Shown here piece after piece: positions 34,419-42,851 of a DNA stretch of 64,000 nt. Source of the stretch: an uncultured Schlesneria sp. Its GTDB lineage: Bacteria > Planctomycetota > Planctomycetia > Planctomycetales > Planctomycetaceae. The DNA lies in contig CAIQIR010000132.1 of the NCBI GenBank assembly GCA_903871875.1, forward strand, positions 1 to 64,000, read 5' to 3'. Both the position numbers and the translations under genes were made by a program. The notes beneath the pieces were generated by a model. That model worked only from the letters and a program-made list of their open reading frames with translations, did not search any database and was not told the DNA's origin. Within the stretch, counting starts at the first letter, position 1; every line of letters begins with the position of its first letter.

Positions 34419-36122
34419 ATGATGCAACGTCGCGAACAATACCTGCTGGGTCTCTTACTGACCGCTGTCGTCATCTGGCAGGCGGGCGGTTGGGTCACGT
34501 CGGCCTTGTTCGGTCCCTTTGAGACGCGCCGCACCGAACTGACTTCATTGCAGAAGACCGTGACCGAAAAGGAAGACAAGATGCTGATGCTGGCTCGGGC
34601 GAATAAATCGCTACGAGACTGGCAGGCCAGCAGTCTTCCACCTGACGATACGGCCAAATCCAAGCAACCCAGCGCGCTCAATGCCCAGCGATTGTACCTG
34701 CAATGGTTGACCGACCTGTCACATCTGTGTGGCTTTGAATCGTTGAAAGTGACGCCCGGTGGCGAAGCTCGCAAAGGAAATGTGTACATCTCGGTTGTGG
34801 TGAAGATCGAGGCCGAGGCGCGCTACGAACAACTCGTCCGGTTTCTGGATCTGTTCTATCGCACGAATCTTTTGCACCGTGTGAGTTCCCTGCACGTCTC
34901 GACAAAAGTGTTCGAAGGCGATCCCACCTTGATGATCGCACTCGACGCGGAAGGTCTCGCGCTGCTGGATGCCGCGCCACGTCGCACATTATTTCCACAG
35001 ACGAAGTTGAGCGAGCCGCTCTCAGAAGAGGGAACGACATTACAGGTTGTCGAGTCTGACAGTTTCCCGCAGGAGCCGGATTTCCGCATCCAGATCAAAC
35101 ATGAATTTCTCAAAGTCACGGGCATGAATGGCAACAAGTGGACGGTCGAACGAGGCGTCGAACGAACCACTCCCGCGTCCTCGTCGGAAGAGTCCTTGGT
35201 GGAATTGGTGCGGCTGAAACCAGGGCAGTCCGAACGGACCCTGGAGGAATTCCGCGAACTGATCGCGAAAAATATTTTCGTCAAACCACCGCCACCCTAC
35301 AAAATGAAGCTGGTTCCGCTGGGGGAAAAAGCCTTCGTTCGAGGTCGCGCGATCGACTTCACCATTGCCGCGACGAACTACGACACGTTGTTGGGAAAGC
35401 CTGAATTCGAGCTGGTCGGTTCGCCCCCGCAAGGGCTGAAGCTCGATCGATCTGGCAAGGTGACCTGGAGGCCGGCGGATGATCTCCCGTCAGGCAAGTA
35501 CGAGGTGCAAATCGAGGTCCGGCATCCATCGGCACCGCAGGGCGTTCTGTCGGAAACGTTTGCCATCCGTCTACGCGATCCCAAGGCGCCGCCAAAATTT
35601 TCGGCCACGAAGCCACCCAAAGTGTTTCTCAATCGGGAATGGAAATATCGCCCCGAGCTGGTGACGTCGGATTCGACTCCGGCGAAATTCATTTGGAAAC
35701 TGGGCGATCGGCCACCTGCTGGTCTGACGATCAACGCACAATCGGGCGAGTTGACTTGGATGCCGGGTGACGATGTCCCGATTGGCGAGATGGCGGTTCC
35801 CATCGTCGTCACGGACAGTGATATCCTTCCGCAGTCGACAACGCTGTCATTGAAAGTGGATGTTCAAGACGATGCGGCCCAGTTCACTCGATTGACGGGC
35901 ATTTTCGCTGTCGGCGACAATAAACGCGTCTTCTTGACAGATCAGTCGACGGACAGGAAAACCGAGTTGCACGAAGGAGACGCGTTCGCCATTTCGGATC
36001 TCCGAGGCACCATCAAACAAATCGGTCGAAAATACGTCATCATGACGTTGGGACAACGCGATATTCGTTGGGACGTCGGTCAGTCGCTACGTGAAGCCCA
36101 AGCCGGAATCAAGGACAACTAG
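34419..36122 (+). CDS. PilO/GspM-like protein fused to Ig-like and GspC-like domains
   Basis: 567 residues. A single helix (about 8-30) is followed by a coiled coil (35-70) and a ferredoxin-like PilO domain (about 88-180). Residues 205-265 contain a small beta-domain (FPQEPDFRIQIKHEFLKVTGMNG...). Residues about 300-388 and 392-485 are two cadherin/putative-Ig-like domains (DRSGKVTWRPADDLPSGKYEV and QSGELTWMPGDDVPIGEMAVP mark the same strand). Residues 488-556 look like a PilP/GspC-type domain (LTGIFAVGDNKRVFLTD ... LHEGD). The frame is open 126 bases earlier, but ATG 34419 (or 34422) precedes the helix and fits. It begins 26 bases after the PilM-like gene; both are an operon. Confidence 0.7.
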   Translation: MMQRREQYLLGLLLTAVVIWQAGGWVTSALFGPFETRRTELTSLQKTVTEKEDKMLMLARANKSLRDWQASSLPPDDTAKSKQPSALNAQRLYLQWLTDLSHLCGFESLKVTPGGEARKGNVYISVVVKIEAEARYEQLVRFLDLFYRTNLLHRVSSLHVSTKVFEGDPTLMIALDAEGLALLDAAPRRTLFPQTKLSEPLSEEGTTLQVVESDSFPQEPDFRIQIKHEFLKVTGMNGNKWTVERGVERTTPASSSEESLVELVRLKPGQSERTLEEFRELIAKNIFVKPPPPYKMKLVPLGEKAFVRGRAIDFTIAATNYDTLLGKPEFELVGSPPQGLKLDRSGKVTWRPADDLPSGKYEVQIEVRHPSAPQGVLSETFAIRLRDPKAPPKFSATKPPKVFLNREWKYRPELVTSDSTPAKFIWKLGDRPPAGLTINAQSGELTWMPGDDVPIGEMAVPIVVTDSDILPQSTTLSLKVDVQDDAAQFTRLTGIFAVGDNKRVFLTDQSTDRKTELHEGDAFAISDLRGTIKQIGRKYVIMTLGQRDIRWDVGQSLREAQAGIKDN

Positions 36123-36124
36123 GA

Positions 36125-36421
36125 ATGAGCAGTTGGTGGATCACGACCGAATCAGATGAATTTGGCGGATTCCAGCGAGACTGGTATGGCCCTGTTGCCG
36201 CGAAAAGTGATGCTGAGAGAATCGCGTTAACCATATCGAAGCAAGCTCGAGAGCTGGTCGCGGGAACGGCCTTCGGAGCCGTCGGACGCGAAGGAACGCG
36301 GTTCGCCGAATTTGTGACCGAACAACGATTCGCATTCGGCGCCAGCGGTTGGTTCGCGGTCAAGCCCTCAACCGCCGTCACCGTTTCTGCTTCGGCGAAA
36401 GGGCATTATCTCGCGTTTTGA
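36125..36421 (+). CDS. Small hypothetical protein of the pilus-type operon
   Basis: 98 residues with no membrane helix. The first residues MSSWWITTESDEFGG are followed by a helix (KSDAERIALTISKQARELVAGTAFG) and a short C-terminal beta part. It starts two bases after the previous stop, so it is co-transcribed with the two pilus-type genes. Function unknown; no pilin-like hydrophobic N-terminus is seen, so it is not a pilin. Confidence 0.6.
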   Translation: MSSWWITTESDEFGGFQRDWYGPVAAKSDAERIALTISKQARELVAGTAFGAVGREGTRFAEFVTEQRFAFGASGWFAVKPSTAVTVSASAKGHYLAF

Positions 36422-36475
36422 TTTGACGGACGAAAATGCGCCGCCCGAACTTTCCCTAGATCATACGATCGATCC

Positions 36476-37186
36476 ATGCCGGACAAAAACGACAATTCAC
36501 CGATGGAATCACCACTGCAAAACGGTCGCGGCCGCGCTGCCGGTGAGGCCGTCGAGCATGCGGATTTGGTCGATCGCATCCTGAGCGGTGATCGCGAGGC
36601 ATTGGGAGAACTTTTTGCCATCTACAGACCCCGTTTGTGGCGGATGGTAACGTTTCGACTTCATCCCAGTTTGCAGGGGCGAATTGATGCAGATGATGTG
36701 CTGCAAGATGCCTGGCTAAGAGCCATCGAACGGATCGAACATTTCTACGAGGGGCAGGGGGCGTCGTCGTTTCTCTGGTTCCGCAGTATCGTGATTCAAA
36801 CCCTGCTGGATTTGCATCGGTTCCATCTGGGGGCTCAAAAACGGTCCGCCGGTCGAGAACTGTCCATTGATAGTGGATGGGCGGCCGGATCGACTTCGTC
36901 GTGCCTGGCGTTCCATCTCTCCGATTCGGCTCGATCGCCCAGCAGCAATGCCTCACATGCCGAATTGACGAAGCAACTCGACTCGGTCCTGTTGGGCATG
37001 AATGACGTCGATCGTGAAGTGCTGGCCCTGCGGCATTTCGAGGCTCTCAGTAACAGCGAAGTGGCCAAACTTCTCAACCTGACCGAACAGGCGGCCAGCG
37101 TTCGTTATGTTCGAGCTCTTGGTCGCCTGAAGCAGATTCTCGAACTGGTCGTTCCCGACGCTTTCGGCGATCAAGGCAAAGGATGA
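36476..37186 (+). CDS. ECF-type RNA polymerase sigma factor
   Basis: 236 residues with sigma-70 region 2 (about 30-95: GDREALGELFAIYRPRLWRMVTFRLHPSLQGRIDADDVLQDAWLRA) and region 4 (about 165-225: LDSVLLGMNDVDREVLALRHFEALSNSEVAKLLNLTEQAASVRYVRALGRLKQIL, split here by phrase). A Ser-rich linker joins them. No anti-sigma gene is adjacent. The kinase gene starts 98 bases downstream in the same direction, the arrangement seen in planctomycete ECF groups where a serine/threonine kinase replaces the anti-sigma factor. That link is inference from context. Confidence 0.88.
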   Translation: MPDKNDNSPMESPLQNGRGRAAGEAVEHADLVDRILSGDREALGELFAIYRPRLWRMVTFRLHPSLQGRIDADDVLQDAWLRAIERIEHFYEGQGASSFLWFRSIVIQTLLDLHRFHLGAQKRSAGRELSIDSGWAAGSTSSCLAFHLSDSARSPSSNASHAELTKQLDSVLLGMNDVDREVLALRHFEALSNSEVAKLLNLTEQAASVRYVRALGRLKQILELVVPDAFGDQGKG

Positions 37187-37284
37187 AAGCGGTCGGTTGA
37201 ACGTGGAATCAAATCACCGCCCGTCTTCACCTGTTCGTTTCTGTGTCTTGCTTCCGCCCAATTCCCTTCTCAATGTTGGATCTG

Positions 37285-38529
37285 ATGAATTCCGAACAGG
37301 GAACGCCGCCAAATGCGGATGACGATTTGCCCGAGGTCGCCGACGGCTCCGTGCGCGATCCCCTGGAAGTTGCCCTGACCGAATTCACTGACGAGAAACG
37401 ACGGGGAAAAGCCCCCTCGATCGACGACTTCGTCCAGCGTTACCCCGACCTGGCAGACCAGATTCGCGAACTGTTTCCACTGGTCGACAATCTCGAACGC
37501 TGGAAAGACGAAAAGGAAGTTGAATGCCTGCGACGAAACGTGCCCAAAGAATTTTCGTTCGACAAACTGGGTGAATACCAGCTGGTCCGTGAACTGGGAC
37601 GCGGAGGCATGGGGGTGGTGTTTCATGCCGTCCACGAGACGTCGCACCGGCCCGTGGCGATCAAACTGCTCCCCTGGCGGTTTGCAGCCGACATGACGGT
37701 CTGGAAAGATCGTCTGCGGCGGGAAGCGATGACGATTGCCGCCCTCAAGCATCCCAACATCGTGCAGATCTATTCCTTCTCCCAGGACCAGGGCTACTAC
37801 TATTACGTCATGCAGTTCATCGACGGAGTCGGTCTCGACAAGATTATTCAACAACTGAAGCAGCAGCGGGGTTTACGGCGATCCTCAAGAAAATTCTTCC
37901 CCACCGAAGCCTCCAGGGAACTTGGTTTGACGTACGATGCCTGGCGAGGATTTGCCAAACTGGGCGAACAGATTGCGCTCGCACTCGACTGTGCTCACAA
38001 GCACGACGTGCTGCACAATGACATCAAACCGTCTAATTTGCTGGTGCGATCCAACGGACAGGTCATCGTGACCGATTTTGGGATCGGTGGCCCTCGCGAA
38101 AGCGAACTGGCCGACGCCGATGATCATTCGGTCGGTACGCTCATGTATTTGGCGCCCGAACGCTGGAATGGAAATGGCAGCCCGAAAAGCGACATTTATT
38201 CGCTGGGGGCGACCTTATACGAACTGGCGACCCAGTCACCGATCTTCGACTGTCGGAAGCGGTCTCAATTGATCGATGCGATCCTGAATCGGGAACCGAC
38301 CGGCCCGCGTCGTCTGGTGGCAGAAATTCCTGTCCCGTTAGAGCGGATCATTCTCAAGGCGATGGCCAAAGATCCGCAGGAACGCTATGCCTCGGCTCAT
38401 GCGATGGCCCAGGACTTGCGACGGTTCGTCAATCGCCAACCGATCGAGGCGACCGAACAGAAAATCTGGCAACGCGCGGCCGGTTGGCTGCAGGGATGGT
38501 TTCGCAGCGGGCCAAAAAAATCACGCTGA
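37285..38529 (+). CDS. Serine/threonine protein kinase next to the ECF sigma factor
   Basis: Hanks-type kinase of 414 residues without a membrane helix. An N-terminal region (about 20-90) resembles the planctomycete kinase lead domain. The glycine loop is GRGGMGVVF at 105-113, ATP lysine K127, catalytic loop HNDIKPSNLL at 244-253 and DFG at 264-266. The residue before the catalytic Asp is Asn rather than Arg, so this is a non-RD kinase, probably not controlled by activation-loop phosphorylation. ATG 37285 follows other in-frame starts at 37243 (GTG) and 37273 (ATG), and the true one is not certain. It likely responds to or controls the sigma factor. Confidence 0.85.
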   Translation: MNSEQGTPPNADDDLPEVADGSVRDPLEVALTEFTDEKRRGKAPSIDDFVQRYPDLADQIRELFPLVDNLERWKDEKEVECLRRNVPKEFSFDKLGEYQLVRELGRGGMGVVFHAVHETSHRPVAIKLLPWRFAADMTVWKDRLRREAMTIAALKHPNIVQIYSFSQDQGYYYYVMQFIDGVGLDKIIQQLKQQRGLRRSSRKFFPTEASRELGLTYDAWRGFAKLGEQIALALDCAHKHDVLHNDIKPSNLLVRSNGQVIVTDFGIGGPRESELADADDHSVGTLMYLAPERWNGNGSPKSDIYSLGATLYELATQSPIFDCRKRSQLIDAILNREPTGPRRLVAEIPVPLERIILKAMAKDPQERYASAHAMAQDLRRFVNRQPIEATEQKIWQRAAGWLQGWFRSGPKKSR

Positions 38530-38553
38530 CGGCACCTTGTGCGATCGCAGGCG

Positions 38554-41172
38554 TCACTTGGCGATCGTGACCTTGTCCAGCAACGTCGTGATTCGGTCAG
38601 AAAACTCACTCGGCAGGTGCCCGTACTGCAAACTGGCGAGTTGTGACTGCCCTTCGGTGGTGGCCCATCGCAAGAATCGCACCAGCTCGGCTCCTCGTTC
38701 GCCGGTTTGATCCGTGCGAATGACGGCCCAACAGGTACCGATGATCGGGTACGAACCCGCACCGGGCGCGTCGGTCAGCGAATAGCGAAGATCCGCGGGA
38801 ATTCCTCGCAGCGACGCCGCGGCGACGGCAGAAATTCCGTCGACCGCTGGTTCGACGAACGAACCCGATTGGTTTTTAACCAGGCCCACCGACAGACCAT
38901 TCGCCAGTGCATAGCTCAATTCCACATACCCAATGGCCCCGACCGTACGGCTGACCGTATCAGCGATGCCGTCATTCTTTTCCGCCGCGATGCCAACCGG
39001 CCACGAGACAGTATTCCCCGCCCCAATTTGACTTTTCCAAGTCGAGCTGGCCTTGCTCAGATAGTCCGTCCAGATCGCCGTGGTCCCACTGCCGTCCTTG
39101 CGATAAACGACCGTGATCTCTAAATCCGGCAAGTCGCGACCGGGGTTGCTGACGGCGATGCCGGGATCATTCCATCTTTTGATCTTTCCCAGATAAATGT
39201 TGGCGAGTACCGCTCCGGTAAATCGAATCGAAAGCGGTTCGTCACGTTCATTGGTCACGTTGTACGTGGGTACCACGGCGCCCATGGCCAGTGGGATATG
39301 GATGATGTTGGAATCCGCGGCCTGCAGTTGTTCGTCCGAAAGAAACGCGTCGGTACAACCGAAGTCGAGGAAGTTCGAGACCAGCCCGTCGACGCCTTTG
39401 GTGGAACCGACGGCGGAATATTCGATTTTGATACCGGTCTGCGCCTCATAGATCTTGGACCAGTGTTCGATGGCAGGGCGGATAAATGTGGAACCCCCGC
39501 CGCGTAGAACGATTCCCGTCGAGGCCACCGCAGCCTGATCCGAATCGGTGGCGACGGTGTTGCTGGTCGAAGGGGTCCGAGAATTGGGGCGTTGATTTGA
39601 TCTGGGCGGCGTCACGCCCGAATTCAGGGGATTTAAGATCGCTCGTCCACCAAACCACCACTGCGTGAACAGACCGCCAATCCCGAACGCCAGCACGAGG
39701 GACAGCATCGGCAGCAGCTTGCGTCGAGTGAATCCTTCGGCACTTTTCGTTGATTGCGCTAAACCGCGAATGTACGACGAACCCGATGTCGACACCGTTT
39801 CGCTAGAGGCCGACATGACTTCATTTGTCCGGGCCGATCGAATCGTCACACCCGTGGGAACGACGGCTTCGGAACCCAGCGGGGTCGAATATCCGATGAC
39901 CGATCCCGAACTGTTTGGCGCAACGGCAGCAATGTCGCTCGTCGATTCCGGCCGGATGGCCGACGAACCCTTGTTCGTTTTTGATGGCGAAGAGGTCTTT
40001 GCGGTCGAAGTGGAAGATGTTGAGCCGGTGAACTGCACGCTGTCGGGCGGTGGGCACAATCCCAGCCGATAGTCGCTGGACCGGGTGCGAGGCATTTCTT
40101 CGCTGGTCGGTGCATCGATCGGGGTCTTTGTCCACGGCATTAATGCGGCGATGACATCCAGTGGCGTTTGATACCGCTCGTCCGGACTCTTCTTGATCAT
40201 CCGTTCCAGCACCGCCGCCAATTCCTCGGGGATCTCGCTGCGAAGATTGCGAACCGGTTCCGGTTCACGCGTTTGATGCCACAGTAACTTGCGCATGACC
40301 GGAATGTCGCCCGCCGGCAGCGTCCGCGTCAGCAGAAAGTACATCGTGTAACCGAGGCTGTAGATGTCGGCGCGGATGTCGGCCGAACTCGAATCCATCA
40401 CCTGTTCCGGGGCAATATAGTCGGCCGTTCCAATGATGCATGAGGCGTCAATTTGTTGAGTCAGATTGTCCGATCGAGTCGGATCAAAGAATCGGGCCAG
40501 GCCCAGATCCAGCAGTTTGATCGTCCCGCTGCGATCGAGCATCAGGTTGGCTGGTTTGACGTCGCGATGAACCAATCCCGCCTGATGAGCCTGCTGCAAG
40601 CCGGTCGCGGCCTGACTGATGTAGTGTGCGACGCGATTGATATCCAGCAGATTGTGCTTCACCGCCAATTCGTGCAGATTGGTACCGTCGACATACTCCA
40701 TCACGATGCAAGGACCGAGACCCGTTCGATCGACGTCGAAGACGCGAGCGATATTCGGATGGTCCATCGAGGCCGATGCGCGGGCTTCACGCAGAAACCG
40801 TTCGGCCGCACCCGGAAACTTATCCAGCGATTTGTTCAGAATTTTGACCGCAACCAGTCGCTGCAGCATCAGATGCTCACACAGCAATACTCGGCTCATC
40901 CCTCCCTGACCCAGGAAGTCGAGAATCTTGTATTTGTCGGACAGGAAGAATCCGCGATGGCGGCGTTCACTGAGCTGCTTCGCCTGAAACGGAGTAACGA
41001 GATGCTCGGCGAGCATCTGGCTGAGAATCGCTTTGGGGGAATCGGCCTGAAAGCGTTGCTTCTGCGTTTCAAACAGACTCTGATCCAGCAATCCACTGCG
41101 CGCCAGTAGCTTGAAGAAGTCTTCGGTGGTGAATGATGTCGTCGATTCAGTCATCCGCTCGTTCCGTACCAT
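38554..41172 (-). CDS. Membrane serine/threonine kinase fused to a PstS-like phosphate-binding domain
   Basis: 872 residues. Kinase core about 81-345: glycine loop GQGGMSRVL at 88-96, Lys110, HRDVKPANL at 202-210, DLG at 222-224, SPEQ-like APEQ at 254-257. A Ser/Thr-rich linker (350-480) leads to one membrane helix (about 486-506). Residues about 551-872 match PstS in order and sequence. Contacts of E. coli PstS align as T562 and F563 (GGGSTFIRP), S590 (VGSTKGV), D608 (DFGCTDAFLSDE), R691, S695, G696 and T697 (RKDGSGTT). So phosphate should be bound outside and the kinase lie in the cytoplasm. No pstCAB or phoU is nearby. ATG 41154 is a second possible start. Confidence 0.92.
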   Translation of the reverse strand: MVRNERMTESTTSFTTEDFFKLLARSGLLDQSLFETQKQRFQADSPKAILSQMLAEHLVTPFQAKQLSERRHRGFFLSDKYKILDFLGQGGMSRVLLCEHLMLQRLVAVKILNKSLDKFPGAAERFLREARASASMDHPNIARVFDVDRTGLGPCIVMEYVDGTNLHELAVKHNLLDINRVAHYISQAATGLQQAHQAGLVHRDVKPANLMLDRSGTIKLLDLGLARFFDPTRSDNLTQQIDASCIIGTADYIAPEQVMDSSSADIRADIYSLGYTMYFLLTRTLPAGDIPVMRKLLWHQTREPEPVRNLRSEIPEELAAVLERMIKKSPDERYQTPLDVIAALMPWTKTPIDAPTSEEMPRTRSSDYRLGLCPPPDSVQFTGSTSSTSTAKTSSPSKTNKGSSAIRPESTSDIAAVAPNSSGSVIGYSTPLGSEAVVPTGVTIRSARTNEVMSASSETVSTSGSSYIRGLAQSTKSAEGFTRRKLLPMLSLVLAFGIGGLFTQWWFGGRAILNPLNSGVTPPRSNQRPNSRTPSTSNTVATDSDQAAVASTGIVLRGGGSTFIRPAIEHWSKIYEAQTGIKIEYSAVGSTKGVDGLVSNFLDFGCTDAFLSDEQLQAADSNIIHIPLAMGAVVPTYNVTNERDEPLSIRFTGAVLANIYLGKIKRWNDPGIAVSNPGRDLPDLEITVVYRKDGSGTTAIWTDYLSKASSTWKSQIGAGNTVSWPVGIAAEKNDGIADTVSRTVGAIGYVELSYALANGLSVGLVKNQSGSFVEPAVDGISAVAAASLRGIPADLRYSLTDAPGAGSYPIIGTCWAVIRTDQTGERGAELVRFLRWATTEGQSQLASLQYGHLPSEFSDRITTLLDKVTIAK

Positions 41173-41175
41173 CCA

Positions 41176-41200
41176 TTCACAGTGAACGGGCCCAGTTCAC
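41176..41200. promoter_or_regulatory. Candidate operator of the kinase-PstS gene
   Basis: TTCAC-A-GTGAA at 41176-41186 is an 11-base dyad, and GTGAAC at 41182-41187 pairs with GTTCAC at 41195-41200 across GGGCCCA. Three half-sites therefore overlap, 4-28 bases upstream of the first ATG (41172) of the leftward gene. It does not resemble the E. coli Pho box; the binding protein is unknown. Confidence 0.4.
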
Positions 41201-41495
41201 GATAAGCTCAAAGTCCCCGAAGCGATTGACGATTCGCGTGACCTTGAAAGATGACCACCTCGTCAAAAATTCCTCCCAGAACGCCGCAAGATCGCCATGC
41301 TCCCATGCCCCTCGGGAACATTCAACCGAAGAATCCGTCGAAAGGGCGGATTTCGACGGATCTTTCGGATGTCGAAGCGGTCAAAATCCCCTGTCATTTT
41401 CTATCACACTACCAATTTCGTTCCGGATAGACCTGACAGGATCGATACTCCCCCCTTTTCGCGGGGGGCGCGGTCTGACAGAACTCAGAACTTCG

Positions 41496-41524
41496 TTGAC
41501 AGGCGCTCTCAGACATCGTTACGA
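41496..41524 (+). promoter_or_regulatory. Possible sigma-70-like promoter of the lactonase gene
   Basis: TTGACA at 41496-41501, a 17-base spacer and TTACGA at 41519-41524 upstream of the start at 41550. The -10 is weak, so confidence is low. Confidence 0.3.
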
Positions 41525-41549
41525 CATTTAGTCCTGGGGAACCAAAAAT

Positions 41550-42695
41550 ATGACAAAGAATCACATGCGATTGTTCTTTTGCTGCCTGGTGGGTGCGATG
41601 TTCAGTCAATCCATTTCCCCGACGTTGGCCGACGAGCCGTTGATCTTCATCTCGTCGTTCGCCGCCGGGCAAGACGGATCGATTCACGCGTACAACCTGG
41701 TACCGGCGACGGGGGTGCTGAAACCAATTCAGCAAACGCCGGGCGTCGAACACGCCTTCTTCATGGCGATCTCGCCGGATCAAAAGTACCTCTATTCGAT
41801 TCACGCCCAGACGTTTAGCGGATCCGAGCCTGAACAGGTCGCCGCTTATGCGCTCGAAGGTCGCACCGGCCGCCTGAAATTGCTCAACCGTCAGTCGACG
41901 CGAGGAACAGCCAGTTGTTATCTGGAAGTCGACGCGAAGGGCAAAACGGTTCTGGTCGCCAACTATACGACCGGCAATGTCGCCTCGTTCCCGGTGAAAG
42001 AAGATGGCTCGCTGGCAGAAGCGGCATCGTTCTTTCAACATCGCGGTTCCAGCATCGATCCCGCTCGCCAGAAAGGGCCTAATGCCCACTGCATCGTGGT
42101 CAGCCCGGATAATCGTTTCGCGTTCGCCGCGGATTTGGGCATCGATCAAATCGTCAGTTATCGATTGGACGCAGCAACAGCGAAGCTTTCTGTCAATCAA
42201 CCACCCTACGTGAAAACCGGAGCGGGATTCGGACCACGGCATTTGACATTTTCGCCGAATGGCAAACGCGTCTACGTCATCAACGAATTGAAAAGTTCGA
42301 TCACGATGTTCGACTATGACGCCGCCGCGGGTGTGCTGACCGAACGGCAAACGATTTCGACACTGCCGGCTGAATTCACCGGAACCAGCCATTGCGCCGA
42401 TCTGAAGTTCACTCCGGACGGCCGTTTTCTTTACGGTACGAACCGTGGCCACGACAGTATTGCGGCGTACCGCGTGGCGGACGACGGTCGGCTGACATTG
42501 ATTGACATCGAACCCAGCCTGGGCAAAGGTCCGCAAAACCTGGCCATCGCGGCGAACGGAACGTTGTTGCTGTGCGCGAATATGCCTGGCAACAATGCCG
42601 CCATCTTTCGCATCGACGGAAAAACCGGCCGCCTGACATCCGTCGGAGACCCGCATCCGCAGCTCAGTCCAGCATGTATCAAAGTGTTGCCCTAA
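41550..42695 (+). CDS. Secreted lactonase-family seven-bladed propeller (6-phosphogluconolactonase-like)
   Basis: 381 residues of the YbhE/Pgl beta-propeller type. The N-terminus has a signal peptide (hydrophobic 7-22, cleavage near ADEPL). Repeated blades include VSPDNRFAFAADLGIDQIVSYRLD, FSPNGKRVYVINELKSSITMFDYD and FTPDGRFLYGTNRGHDSIAAYRVADDGRL. The family opens lactones, and the signature lies in the H-x-E/R-type loops, here GPRHLTFSPNGKRVY and GTSHCADLKFTPDG. The cytosolic enzyme acts in the pentose pathway, but an exported copy is more likely to act on an extracellular sugar lactone. Confidence 0.88.
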   Translation: MTKNHMRLFFCCLVGAMFSQSISPTLADEPLIFISSFAAGQDGSIHAYNLVPATGVLKPIQQTPGVEHAFFMAISPDQKYLYSIHAQTFSGSEPEQVAAYALEGRTGRLKLLNRQSTRGTASCYLEVDAKGKTVLVANYTTGNVASFPVKEDGSLAEAASFFQHRGSSIDPARQKGPNAHCIVVSPDNRFAFAADLGIDQIVSYRLDAATAKLSVNQPPYVKTGAGFGPRHLTFSPNGKRVYVINELKSSITMFDYDAAAGVLTERQTISTLPAEFTGTSHCADLKFTPDGRFLYGTNRGHDSIAAYRVADDGRLTLIDIEPSLGKGPQNLAIAANGTLLLCANMPGNNAAIFRIDGKTGRLTSVGDPHPQLSPACIKVLP

Positions 42696-42851
42696 GTCGT
42701 TCGATCCCCCCTCCGAAATGTGCACTGCTGTTCTCTCGGCAGATCCTGTTTCCCAGGTATCGGTGCTGTTTCCCAAGCATCCGAAAAGAAGAACACGACT
42801 TGACCCAAAACGATCAAGCCGTGTCATCCCCGTCGTTCCGTTGAACCCACG

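Larger units (their letters stand above)
41173..41549. other. Divergent promoter region between kinase-PstS and lactonase
   Basis: 377 bases carrying both promoters. Near the kinase start is a cluster of GTGAA/TTCAC half-sites (41176-41200). Nearer the lactonase are three YTGACAG copies at 41433-41439, 41475-41481 and 41496-41502, at spacings of 42 and 21 bases. A plus-strand open frame within it is not convincing. I see no RNA gene. Confidence 0.5.

Noticed and set aside
41409-42827. 472-codon minus-strand frame opposite the lactonase gene
   Set aside because: It is a shadow of a beta-propeller gene with signal peptide and repeats; no ribosome site or domain.
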